Shown: positions 37,106-45,342, numbered from the stretch's first letter. The stretch is 64,000 nt of DNA from Candidatus Scalindua japonica (GCF_002443295.1 NZ_BAOS01000028.1:186001-250000); one strand, 5' to 3'. Numbers and translations: made by a program. Notes: generated by a model from the letters alone, not told the origin.

Positions 37106-38068
37106 ATGATAACTATGAAAACAAAAAGAGAACAAAACAAAAACACGATGAGTCATTCCACAGAATTTTTCAAATCGATAGTTAATTCCGTTAGGGAACA
37201 CATAGTAGTTATCAACCAGAAAGGCATGATACAATACGTTAACACGGCATGGATAGATTTCGGCATTGCTAATCAGCTTGACATAACAAGTGAATGGCAG
37301 CAGGTCAATTACCTGGAAGTTTGTGATAAAGCAGCAGAGAATGATGAAGAGTACGGAAAGACTGCGGCAGATGGAATCAGAGGAGTTGCCCGGAATAAAC
37401 TTGATTCATTCTACATGGAGTACCCCTGCCACAGTAAGGACGAAAAACGATGGTTTATTATGCGGGTCACACCCTTAAACTGGCAATATCCTGATCACTT
37501 AGTCATATCACACCAGAACATTACCGAGAGAAAACTTGCCGAAGAAGAGATTCAAAGGTGTTCCCGACTGGACGGCCTTACAGGTTTAGCGAATCGAAGA
37601 TTTTTTAATGAATTCTTAAATAAGGAGTGGCGTAGATGTGAGAGGTTGAGACAGCCTTTGTCACTGATACTATTAGATGTTGACCATTTCAAACTCTTCA
37701 ACGATCATTACGGCCATGTAGCAGGTGATGAATGTCTGAAAAAGATTGGTACTGTTCTCAATTCATATGCGAAAAGGCCCAGCGACCTTTCTGCAAGGTA
37801 TGGTGGTGAAGAATTTGCGTTAATACTGGGTAATATTGACATCAGGGAGTCAACACAAATAGCTAATGCCATACTTCATTCAATCCGTGATTTAGCAATC
37901 CCACACGAATATTCTAACTCCTTTCCGGGGGTTACCGTCAGTCTCGGGGTTACGATGACGTACCCCTGTATGAATAAAGATGAAACGGACTTGATTAAAG
38001 CTGCAGACAAATCTCTGTATCGAGCAAAAGAGAATGGTCGGAACCGTATTTTTGCTGATATTTCGTAA
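37106..38068 (+). CDS. PAS-GGDEF diguanylate cyclase
   Basis: This protein of about 320 residues likely makes the second messenger c-di-GMP. A PAS sensor domain (about 18-140, VVINQKGMIQYVNTAWIDFG) is followed by a GGDEF domain (about 155-320) with the linker LDGLTGLANRRFF and active-site ARYGGEEFALILG near residue 233. It has no membrane helix, so it senses a cytoplasmic signal. The inhibitory-site RxxD is not evident before GGEEF (KRPSDLSARY), so product inhibition may be weak. The ATG at 37106 follows GAGG, inside a repeat copy (37084-37104). Confidence 0.9.
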   Translation: MITMKTKREQNKNTMSHSTEFFKSIVNSVREHIVVINQKGMIQYVNTAWIDFGIANQLDITSEWQQVNYLEVCDKAAENDEEYGKTAADGIRGVARNKLDSFYMEYPCHSKDEKRWFIMRVTPLNWQYPDHLVISHQNITERKLAEEEIQRCSRLDGLTGLANRRFFNEFLNKEWRRCERLRQPLSLILLDVDHFKLFNDHYGHVAGDECLKKIGTVLNSYAKRPSDLSARYGGEEFALILGNIDIRESTQIANAILHSIRDLAIPHEYSNSFPGVTVSLGVTMTYPCMNKDETDLIKAADKSLYRAKENGRNRIFADIS

Positions 38069-38166
38069 AACAAAAGATAAAAGGTTTTCCCTTTGCCCCT
38101 GGTTCATCCAATTGATTACGTTTGAAATGTAGGACTTGAGGTAATAAGAGACAATCATTAATATCC

Positions 38167-38191
38167 GCTAATCACTGGTCAGGGTTTGACC
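38167..38191. repeat. 25-base direct repeat, left copy
   Basis: GCTAATCACTGGTCAGGGTTTGACC, matching the copy at 39624-39648 at 23 of 25 positions. A third, shorter relative lies at 37084-37104 before the diguanylate cyclase. The two main copies bracket the Fic remnant, rnhA and the YhcG remnant. Confidence 0.75.
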
Positions 38192-38339
38192 ATTAGTCTT
38201 TCGGGTGGGAAAGGAAGATTTGACATTATAGTCTATAATATTACTATCTTTATGGTCACCAGCTCATATGGAGAACACATTACAATTCTTACAAATTTGC
38301 AGCTAAATTGCAAATCTGTAAGGCAGGCTTAGTAATGTT

Positions 38340-38701
38340 TTATTTGCCTTTACTCCCTTTCATAATCATCTTGTGCCATGAATATAGTTTTTTTGAGTAG
38401 GTTTTTCAGCGTATGAATCTCGAACATCAATCATCAGCTCCGCAGCACCTTCCGCTTTTTTATCTTTAACACGCACAATATTCCGATTGGGTCCAAGATT
38501 TTTTCTGATTGAAGAGATGACATCCCGGCGACTTAGATATTCTCCTTCAATTTCTGAACTTTTAATAGCTTCAGAAACCATCATATCGATCATAGTATCA
38601 GTCTGGGTTATTTCCGGCATCACTTTGAGAATACCACTTACATGCCCCACTCTCTCTGCAAAAGAGAAAAGTAGATCCTCAAACCTTTTAAAATCAGGCA
38701 C
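38340..38701 (-). pseudogene. Truncated, frameshifted Fic-family protein (N-terminal part)
   Basis: The 111-residue frame from GTG 38701 matches the N-terminal domain of Fic/DUF4172 proteins (MVSEAIKSSEIEGEYLSRRDVISSIRKNLG). After KPTQK a run of seven A (plus-strand T7 near 38390-38396) throws the frame; reading with one added base restores KLYSWHKMIMKG, the expected 'WHKML' helix, until a stop at 38340. The catalytic HPFxxGNGR core is missing altogether. So this is a double-damaged remnant of an AMP-transferase. It directly follows rnhA. Confidence 0.65.
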
Positions 38702-38702
38702 T

Positions 38703-39185
38703 TCAAACTTGTCTATCTCCTCTCAACGCATTCCTTGATGCTCTGTCCACAAGGGTAAAAAGCCTGTCTATATCATCTTTCTGTTTCGATCTCTGATGTC
38801 CACGCACTTTAACAAATCTGCAATTCAACTGATCGGTCACTCTATAAAATTCTTGATATAGTTCATGATTATTGAGGAGCCTGCCTTTTTTTGAAAGATA
38901 ACCGTTTTGCTCAAACCGCTCACGTCTTCCCGGCAGACCCATGATATTTTGAGAATCGGTATAAACTGTCACTTTGGCCTCCAATGTTTGTATATCCTTT
39001 AGTGCCCATAACAGAGTCTGCAATTCCAGTTTCGTTGAAGACGTATGCTCAAATCGCTTCACCTTCACGTACGCTCTCAACAAATCCAACGAAAGTCCAC
39101 ATTCTGACACAGCGAGGTAAGCCCCATATCCAGTTTTTGACTGAATATTTACACTTCCATCAGTAAGTAGCATCAGTTCATCCAT
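38703..39185 (-). CDS. rnhA: Ribonuclease HI family protein
   Basis: A 160-residue RNase H fold protein with the four acidic residues of the active site: D9 (LLTDGS), E54 (TKLELQTLLWAL), D77 (VYTDSQN) and D147 (LVDRAS). It cleaves the RNA strand of RNA-DNA hybrids. The sequence is divergent from housekeeping RnhA, and its neighbours are remnants within 25-base direct repeats, so it may be an acquired version. Confidence 0.82.
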   Translation of the reverse strand: MDELMLLTDGSVNIQSKTGYGAYLAVSECGLSLDLLRAYVKVKRFEHTSSTKLELQTLLWALKDIQTLEAKVTVYTDSQNIMGLPGRRERFEQNGYLSKKGRLLNNHELYQEFYRVTDQLNCRFVKVRGHQRSKQKDDIDRLFTLVDRASRNALRGDRQV

Positions 39186-39341
39186 AACAATAGTACTTCA
39201 TTGTATACAATAATAAATGTCTGCCCCTTCTTTTTTCCAGTTCCTGGATTCCCATTAATCTCGTCTCTATTGGCCCTATTTGTTTCATTAAAATATCAAC
39301 ACCTTGTTTTAGTAATTTCTCTTCTTTGTATATATCGTTTG

Positions 39342-39505
39342 TTATTTTTCATTGCCAGCTTGCTGTTCTTCAATTAGCAGAATTTCTCGTTCTAGTTCTG
39401 TTTTCAATTCTTCTTCTGTGGGAAGAACCAGCCTATATTTTGAAGCAAAAAGCTGTTCATTGTCCTTCAAGACGGAATATTTGACAGATGTTTTTTTCAA
39501 GTGTT
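39342..39505 (-). pseudogene. C-terminal remnant of a YhcG/DUF1016-type PDDEXK nuclease
   Basis: The minus strand reads TSVKYSVLKDNEQLFASKYR, then a LVLPTEEELKTELEREIL segment, before a stop at 39342. This is the characteristic tail of DUF1016 (YhcG) nucleases ('...KYSVL...QLFASKY..YLP.EEEL..ELER'). The nuclease core is not present upstream, where unrelated sequence begins. A short helical frame (ILMKQIGPIETRLMGIQELE, 39200-39330) follows and may be another remnant. Confidence 0.5.
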
Positions 39506-39623
39506 GACTCCTTTAATTCTCCATTTTCCGGCAAATTAAGAAAGAGTTCTGTTATCAGGATTCTCAAATGGAATGAATTTTTTTCATTGATGTAAGCATT
39601 TAAAGAGAAGCGTATTACTGCCT

Positions 39624-39648
39624 GCTAATCACTGATCAAGGTTTGACC
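39624..39648. repeat. 25-base direct repeat, right copy
   Basis: GCTAATCACTGATCAAGGTTTGACC, the partner of 38167-38191. It is followed by a degenerate GCCCGCCTG...CGGACAGG palindrome (39662-39686). Confidence 0.75.
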
Positions 39649-39716
39649 CTCTGTTATTTCTGCCCGCCTGTATCTTCGGACAGGCTATCTTTTGAACGGG
39701 AATCTAGATATTAAGA

Positions 39717-42700
39717 TTATCCCACAGCCATTTTAGCCGAATCTTTCCAGAGATAAGGAGGCATTGGCTCATTAAGTTTCCATTTGATGTTCATTGGTTT
39801 TGAATCATAATAATCAATTATATTGCCTTCGCCAAGAAAAACAAATGACATTGTGTTGCCAAACTCATCCTTGCTTTTTTCTCGTACAAAAAGAAGAATT
39901 TTCATCTTTTTTTCCTTATGCTGTATATAAGATAATCCTTTGCCACTATCAGGTTTAGATTCGTTTTGTGATTGCCAGTGAAAAAGGGTTTCACTAATAG
40001 CAAAATCGTTATATAAAGTAGTTGGCGAGAAATCCTTTTCGGATTTATCAAGAGTAATAAAAAGCAATTCTGTGTTTTTGTCCTTGTTAAAGGCAACCCC
40101 TTCTCTTTTTTTACTTTCCTTTGTGAAAGTGTGAAATCCGAATGCTGCTAATATTTGGCTCCTTGTATACCTACTGTGAATTTTCAGAGGTTGTGCAAAT
40201 GGAAGATCAATGTCTCTTTCAATGAAGTCGATTTTGTCAATTAGTATTTCAAGAACGTCAATTATTTCCTCAACTAGAATTTTATTATATCCGATTGTTT
40301 TGATACTTTCTTCTAGTGAATTAAAATTACCAGCTGCTTGCCAAACATCATAATGAAGCATTAGACACATGATTTTTTGATTTTCATTGAATTGGTTGAA
40401 ATTTATACAAAAACCTTTTTTTGCTAATGATAAAATAAACTTAAAATAGGAATATGAATTACAAGAAAGCCATATGTTTTTGACTACTCTACAAATTTCA
40501 TTTTCATTTTCAGTAGAGTAATCTTCAATTTGCTCTGCTAAAACACATAATCTTTTCCAGTTTTTTCTCTTGTAAATGCTTTGAAGCGGAATGTGGTAGA
40601 ACGTTGAAAAGTTCTTTAGATTAAGAGATAGAGTTGTTTGGTGTTTGAAGTTTCGGAGTTTTGTCAGTAATTGGTTTTTGCTAAAGGATGTTGCTTTTTT
40701 AATATTTTCAAGAATAGAATCTTTTGCTTTTTTTTCCAAAATAATTGTACACCCTAAAGGCAAGTGAGGGAAATCATCCTCAATCTCTTTTTGAATAGAA
40801 GTACATGTTTTTCCAACCAACGCTCTAAATTTTCCCTCAAAATCATATTCTGGTCGTGAATTACCAACGAAATCTAATATTGTTAAACAATCTTTCCCCT
40901 CTGCAAATCGTAAACCCCTTCCAAGTTGCTGAAGAAAAATTGTTAAGCTTTCTGTTGGTCGTAGAAACAAAATTGTGTCAATGTTTGGTAAGTCAACACC
41001 TTCATTAAAAATATCGACAACAAAAAGGTAATTAATTTCATTCTTTGAGAATTTTGTTCTTATCTCATCTCTTAAATGCTGTCTTGAACTGACTAAATAA
41101 TCGGACTTAAAGCCCACAAGTGAAAACTTTTCAGCCATGTATTTAGCATGTTCTTGTGTTACGCAGAAACAAAGTGCTTTCACGTCATTTATGTCACTTA
41201 AATATTTACGCAAATTAGAAATTATCTCGCCAATTCTCTTGTCATTATGCATGTAGATATGTGTTAATTCGCTTGGCAAATATCTTCCATTGCGCCATTC
41301 TACATTCGATAAATCAATACTGTCCGTAACTCCGAAATATTGAAAAGGACATAGAAGTTTTCTATTCAATGCTTCTGGCAATCTTATTTCGGCAGCAATG
41401 CAGTTGCAGAAGTCTTTGAGAATGTCTTCGCCATCCATTCTTTCAGGTGTTGCTGTCAACCCTAAAATTATTTCCGGTTTAAAATGCTCTAAGATCGTTC
41501 TGTAGCTTGATGCAGCTATGTGATGGACTTCATCTACAATAATGAAATCATAAAATGTTTTCGAAAGATTCAATGTGTCAATTCTGTTGTTCAGCGTTTG
41601 AATCGAAGCGAAGATGCAATCATATTTCTCTGGTTCAATTCCATCAACCCATAATTCACCAAAGTTGTTATCTCTTAAGACACCTTGAAAAGTTTTTTGG
41701 GCTTGTTGTAATATTTCTTTCCGGTGAGCAATAAATAAGAGCTTAGCACTTGTGTTCTGTTTCTTATAATTCTTAAAATCAAATGCAGATATAACAGTTT
41801 TCCCAGTTCCTGTGGCGGCAACGATTAGATTTCTATAACGATTGTGAACTATTCTTTCCGCTTCCAGTTTTTCTAGAATTTCTTCCTGGAAATGGTAAGG
41901 TTTAATATCAAAATAGAAGGAGGGATTGTTTCTTTCTGTTATTCGTTCGCTTTTTATAGCAGATCTTAATTTTTCTGAATGAAGTGTTTTTTTAAATAGC
42001 TCAAATTCTTTATCCTGCCAATAAGTGTCAAATGTTTTCTGAAACTTGTCAATAATATGTCCAACTTCTTTCGTGGTCACTTTAAGATTCCATTCTAAGC
42101 CGTTAGTTAAAGCTGAACGAGAAATATTGGATGAACCAATATAACCTGTATGAAATCCAGTATTTCTACAAAATAAATATGCTTTTGCATGTAGTCTTTC
42201 ATTATTAGAATTATATGAAACTTTTATTTCTGTGTTTCTTAATTCGGAGAGGAATTCTACCGCCTTAAAGTCTGTTGCTCCCATATAAGAAGTTGTGATT
42301 ACTCTAAGTTTCCCACCTCTTTTAGTAAATTCTAATAATTCATTTTCAAATATTCGTATTCCTGCCCATTTAATAAATGAGACTATAAAATTAATCCTAT
42401 CTGAAGAAAGGATTTCCTTTTTGATTTCACTTTCAAGCGAGATGCCAGCATTGTTACCAGTGAATAATTCGCTTTGAGATAGTCCCGTGTAAGGAGTAAT
42501 TTCTTTCAAGTGCTTTTTTATGTCAGAAAATCTGGCATCAATTTTTGAAAAAATAGCGGAAAGAACCCTCGCCTCTGTTGTAATCAAATTGTCATCAAAC
42601 TCTTCATTGTTTAATTCATCTCGTAATAAGATAATAATTTTGTTAGACAGTTCTATTTGTTTTTCAATTTTCTCATCACCAGATATTAAATTTAAGGCAA

Positions 42701-42857
42701 ACCTGATGACATCACACAAATATTGCGAAAGAATGCCAGCAGCTTCGTCCTTATCAATTGCAGTTTCATTTATGTAGAAATTATTTCTATCTAAATCATT
42801 CAACTTAGATGAAATCAATTTGTTTATAAGCTGTTCGTAGAGTCCTTGTTGAATCAT
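39717..42857 (-). CDS. PLD-like nuclease / DEAD-DEAH helicase / DUF3427 protein
   Basis: A 1046-residue composite protein. An N-terminal helical part comes first, then a phospholipase D-like domain with HAKAYLF and GSSNIS near residues 220-245. A superfamily 2 helicase follows (Walker A ATGTGKT near 349, DEVHH near 440, GLTATPERMDG, QQLGRGLRF near 645), then a C-terminal DUF3427-like region ending in MPPYLWKDSAKMAVG. Such PLD-helicase-DUF3427 proteins occur in accessory and defence islands and probably act on DNA. It is more AT-rich than its neighbours, which suggests horizontal gain. No methylase or partner gene is adjacent. Confidence 0.85.
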   Translation of the reverse strand: MIQQGLYEQLINKLISSKLNDLDRNNFYINETAIDKDEAAGILSQYLCDVIRFALNLISGDEKIEKQIELSNKIIILLRDELNNEEFDDNLITTEARVLSAIFSKIDARFSDIKKHLKEITPYTGLSQSELFTGNNAGISLESEIKKEILSSDRINFIVSFIKWAGIRIFENELLEFTKRGGKLRVITTSYMGATDFKAVEFLSELRNTEIKVSYNSNNERLHAKAYLFCRNTGFHTGYIGSSNISRSALTNGLEWNLKVTTKEVGHIIDKFQKTFDTYWQDKEFELFKKTLHSEKLRSAIKSERITERNNPSFYFDIKPYHFQEEILEKLEAERIVHNRYRNLIVAATGTGKTVISAFDFKNYKKQNTSAKLLFIAHRKEILQQAQKTFQGVLRDNNFGELWVDGIEPEKYDCIFASIQTLNNRIDTLNLSKTFYDFIIVDEVHHIAASSYRTILEHFKPEIILGLTATPERMDGEDILKDFCNCIAAEIRLPEALNRKLLCPFQYFGVTDSIDLSNVEWRNGRYLPSELTHIYMHNDKRIGEIISNLRKYLSDINDVKALCFCVTQEHAKYMAEKFSLVGFKSDYLVSSRQHLRDEIRTKFSKNEINYLFVVDIFNEGVDLPNIDTILFLRPTESLTIFLQQLGRGLRFAEGKDCLTILDFVGNSRPEYDFEGKFRALVGKTCTSIQKEIEDDFPHLPLGCTIILEKKAKDSILENIKKATSFSKNQLLTKLRNFKHQTTLSLNLKNFSTFYHIPLQSIYKRKNWKRLCVLAEQIEDYSTENENEICRVVKNIWLSCNSYSYFKFILSLAKKGFCINFNQFNENQKIMCLMLHYDVWQAAGNFNSLEESIKTIGYNKILVEEIIDVLEILIDKIDFIERDIDLPFAQPLKIHSRYTRSQILAAFGFHTFTKESKKREGVAFNKDKNTELLFITLDKSEKDFSPTTLYNDFAISETLFHWQSQNESKPDSGKGLSYIQHKEKKMKILLFVREKSKDEFGNTMSFVFLGEGNIIDYYDSKPMNIKWKLNEPMPPYLWKDSAKMAVG

Positions 42858-42947
42858 AATACAATTTTTAAAACACTTCTAACCCTTAAGGTTAGATCAT
42901 CGCATTTAATAATATTATGTAATATAGTGAATAAAAATCGTTCCTCT

Positions 42948-43283
42948 TTATGTAGATAACCCTATTCGTTTTGAAGCTTCAAGTATGTTCCATTCCTCTA
43001 AAGAAGCTTTTCTGAAATGAGATACTATCTCTTCAGCAGAAATATTTACCGTAGGCTTTTCGTGTGAGTGTTTGATTTCCAGTATCTCATGCCAGATATG
43101 ATCATCCTGGTTCAGGTTATCCGGCTGCAGGTCTTTCAGGCCGATTTCTGAAGGAATGAAAAGCTCTTTTTCATATAGATATTCCTCAACATCGTTTAAG
43201 GATAGCAAGCCACTGATAATTACGGTATCATACTCCTTGTAGTTGGATGCGTCTCTGTATTGATAAGTGATCAAGGTATTCAT
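42948..43283 (-). CDS. Conserved hypothetical protein ('YRDASNYK' family)
   Basis: From the ATG at 43283 the protein is 111 residues (MNTLITYQYRDASNYKEYDT). I know this as a conserved hypothetical family with the landmarks YRDASNYK, ELFIPSEIGL and QDDHIWHEILEI. The longer ORF upstream runs through a GC-rich palindromic repeat (43332-43370) and should not be included. Its function is not known to me; homologues often sit in variable regions. Confidence 0.6.
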   Translation of the reverse strand: MNTLITYQYRDASNYKEYDTVIISGLLSLNDVEEYLYEKELFIPSEIGLKDLQPDNLNQDDHIWHEILEIKHSHEKPTVNISAEEIVSHFRKASLEEWNILEASKRIGLST

Positions 43284-43331
43284 AGTAAAAGACTGGACAC
43301 GAATTTCACGAATTTTCCCAGATAAAAGACA

Positions 43332-43370
43332 CCCCCGTCCGTACCGAACAGTACGTTCGGGCGGGGAGGA
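43332..43370. repeat. GC-rich palindromic element (CCCCCGTCCG...GTTCGGGCGGGG)
   Basis: Imperfect palindrome, related to the AddA-embedded elements through CCCGCCCG and CCGTTCGGAC-like blocks. It lies in the 5' region of the 'YRDASNYK' gene within a CACGAATT-type repeat context (43298-43316). Confidence 0.6.
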
Positions 43371-43642
43371 CAAGGTACTAATTAAAAAGCAAAAGAGCTG
43401 TTCACGCGAAGTCGTAGAGAACTCAGAAAAAGAATGAAAGATAAATTCAGCCACAGTTTTTCACAGATAAACACAGAAAAAAAATAAAAGAAGAAATTTT
43501 TTTGTCAAAGATGAATAATTAGCCGGTCAATTTTATCCTTGTGCTGCTTTCAGATTTCCAATCAAGTTGGAAATGAAGCTACAATAAACAGCCGATAACA
43601 AGCAAATGGTAAGATGGATAATCAATGCTACAGAAAAGCTAT

Positions 43643-43723
43643 CTACTTCCTTTTATACATTGCTCTTTTATGCCCTACTCTTAAAACAATAATATCCTTG
43701 TCTTCTATATTAAAGATTAGACG
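43643..43723 (-). pseudogene. C-terminal remnant of a RelE/ParE-type toxin
   Basis: The minus strand encodes RLIFNIEDKDIIVLRVGHKR, then AMYKRK and a stop at 43643. This is the terminal beta-sheet of RelE/ParE toxins ('RLIY.i.d..i.vlrvgHRR.vY'). The upstream half is replaced by a GC-rich repeat copy starting within the RLIF codons, so the gene is broken. No antitoxin gene remains. Confidence 0.55.
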
Positions 43724-43772
43724 AGAATTGCTTGCCCGAAAGACAGGTCAGGCGGGCACGAATTGACACTAA
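43711..43772. repeat. Long direct repeat, copy A (partial, 62 bases)
   Basis: TAAAGATTAGACGAGAATTGCTTGCCCG... through CACGAATTGACACTAA. Same orientation and nearly the same sequence as copies B (44395-44487) and C (45250-45342). Confidence 0.8.
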
Positions 43773-43859
43773 AAGAGAGAAGTAAAATACTAGATGCTGG
43801 ACAGCGGATAGTATCTTTCTTCTCCATCTAATCTTTAGTCTAATATACTCATACCGTTA

Positions 43860-44195
43860 TCATTTCTGGCTCATAAACCTCAGGTACTCCTTTATTACAG
43901 CATCATCTTCTGTATTTACCGACTCGTTGTATCTCCCGGGTTCGTGCATGGCTTTCATGACCTTTATCCAGTGTTCATAGGAACTATAAGCATCAGTGTC
44001 CGGTAGTGGATGACAGAGAGAACATTTATATCTGTAGAGTTTCTCTCTCTCTCGTACTTCTTTCTGTACTCCCTCTCTGTTTACCCCATCCTTTTTCATA
44101 TCATCTGCCACCGTTGCCGTAGAGCCTGAGATAATCTGCAGAATAATGATCATAAAAACTATTGAGACAGGATAAAGATGTAAACACCTCTTCAT
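43860..44195 (-). CDS. Small exported c-type cytochrome-like protein
   Basis: This 111-residue protein has an N-terminal signal (hydrophobic 10-28) and one heme c attachment motif, C58-S-L-C61-H62 (YKCSLCHPLPDT). It resembles small 'CxxCHxLP' monoheme proteins; KAMHEPGR may supply a methionine near the heme. It is predicted to lie in the periplasm or the equivalent compartment. It is bounded by repeat copies A and B, and no redox enzyme is next to it. Confidence 0.72.
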   Translation of the reverse strand: MKRCLHLYPVSIVFMIIILQIISGSTATVADDMKKDGVNREGVQKEVREREKLYRYKCSLCHPLPDTDAYSSYEHWIKVMKAMHEPGRYNESVNTEDDAVIKEYLRFMSQK

Positions 44196-44735
44196 ATTTA
44201 ACTCTCCTTTCTATTCAACAAGAATTAAATCATCTACTTTGCCGTAAAAAGAATTTCTATCAAATTTCCCGTGTTTATTCTCAAATTCCTTCAATTTATC
44301 ATGTGTTGTCTGTCTCAACAGTAAGTTTTGTCATTTCTGTCAACTTCTTGTTGTTGAGTGTCTAGGCCTTAGATACACAATTGATTTTGTTGTTATTATA
44401 AAAGAGGGGGGATGTTTTGCAATATAAAAGATTAGACGTGAATTGCTTGCACGAAAGACAGGTCAGGCGGGCACGGATTGACATTAAGTGATAATAAAAG
44501 GGAAGAGGCAAGGTTCACCGTTCCGCCAAACAACTCGTCGGACAGGAAGACACAAAGAACGCAGAGGAAGACTGAAAACAATTGGCAAGAGGCTAGAACA
44601 AAGACTAAATATTGACTATCCGCCTCTACCTGTTCGAGCAGTTTGAAGATCGATGCCAGAAAATGTGTGTCTGTCAGATTAAATCTGTATATTAGGTATT
44701 TCCGTATGCCATAATGTGATCAATAATTAGTATAT
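44196..44735. other. Intergenic region with repeat copy B
   Basis: About 540 bases; contains copy B of the long direct repeat (44395-44487) and an imperfect palindrome TTCCGCC...GGACAGGAA near 44520-44550. No gene seen. Confidence 0.5.
44395..44487. repeat. Long direct repeat, copy B (93 bases)
   Basis: From ATTATAAAAGAGGGGGG to GACATTAA. Identical to copy C at 85 of 93 positions by my alignment. It lies downstream (in minus-strand terms) of hicB and upstream of the cytochrome gene. Confidence 0.85.
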
Positions 44736-44981
44736 TTAAGCAACAACCATTTTGTCTTCGTTTTGAATAACTATTTTGGGTTTTTGGCTTTTTGGAGGGA
44801 TTGGAAGGCCTTCCTCTTTCAGCAGTTTTATGTGCTCTTGCATCCCCCATTTTGCCTTGTAAATGCAATCCTCAATAGAGTGGCCTATTCCGCTGAAACC
44901 TTCTAACTCTGTTGAATAAAACCCGAAATAATCTGGTTCTTCTGTTGCTTCAATAATCAATGAATACTCTAATTCAATCAT
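44736..44981 (-). CDS. hicB: HicB-family antitoxin
   Basis: This 81-residue protein has the partial RNase H-like fold of HicB (YSLIIEATEEPDYFGFYSTELEGFSGIGHSIEDCI). It would neutralise HicA, encoded 16 bases upstream on the same strand. No C-terminal DNA-binding domain is evident (short basic tail PKIVIQNEDKMVVA), so autoregulation may differ from the classical pair. Confidence 0.85.
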   Translation of the reverse strand: MIELEYSLIIEATEEPDYFGFYSTELEGFSGIGHSIEDCIYKAKWGMQEHIKLLKEEGLPIPPKSQKPKIVIQNEDKMVVA

Positions 44982-44997
44982 GATGTCTTTACTCCTC

Positions 44998-45189
44998 TTA
45001 TTTCTTTTTTATTCCTGCTGACTTTAGTATTGCATGGCATGTTCCTTTTGGAACTTCCTTTGAACCATGATAATCTACACGAACTAATTTATTCCATCCA
45101 GTTTTTCCATAGTACCTGATTGAACCTTTTTCTTTAACAATTTTGAATCCCTCTTTCTCAAGAAGCCTTACCAATTCGCTAAATTTCAT
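44998..45189 (-). CDS. hicA: HicA-family mRNA interferase toxin
   Basis: A 63-residue double-stranded-RNA-binding-like toxin. The landmarks ELVRLLEKEGFKIVKEKGS and DYHGSKEVPKGTCHAILKSAGI fit HicA. In many HicA proteins the catalytic histidine directly follows 'GS'; here the residue is isoleucine (GSIRYYGKTG), with a histidine later in DYHGSK. This variant may be a subfamily feature or loss of activity. It precedes hicB, the usual toxin-first order. Confidence 0.85.
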   Translation of the reverse strand: MKFSELVRLLEKEGFKIVKEKGSIRYYGKTGWNKLVRVDYHGSKEVPKGTCHAILKSAGIKKK

Positions 45190-45249
45190 TAATTTTACAG
45201 TGTCAGGTTTTTACAAAAAAAGATAATAAAATTGCTGTAAAACATCAAT

Positions 45250-45342
45250 ATTATAAAAGAGCGGGGTTGTTTTGCAATATAAAAGATTAGACACTAATTG
45301 CTTGCCCGAAAGACAGGTCAGGCGGGCACGAATTGACACTAA
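45250..45342. repeat. Long direct repeat, copy C (93 bases)
   Basis: From ATTATAAAAGAGCGGGG to GACACTAA. With copy B it brackets the hicAB pair exactly, both in the same orientation. Confidence 0.85.

Noticed and set aside
36682-37146. Overlapping ORFs on both strands (136 and 137 codons)
   Set aside because: Both are translations of the tandem repeat, the hairpins and the MITE-like element; composition is Cys/Arg/Thr-rich and repeat-driven.
43284-43454. N-terminal extension of the 'YRDASNYK' protein
   Set aside because: The extra 57 codons cover a GC-rich palindrome and a CACGAATT repeat; family proteins begin at the MNTLITYQYRDAS methionine.
43711-45342. CRISPR array
   Set aside because: The repeats are about 700-850 bases apart with genes between them; there is no regular short-spacer structure and no cas gene.
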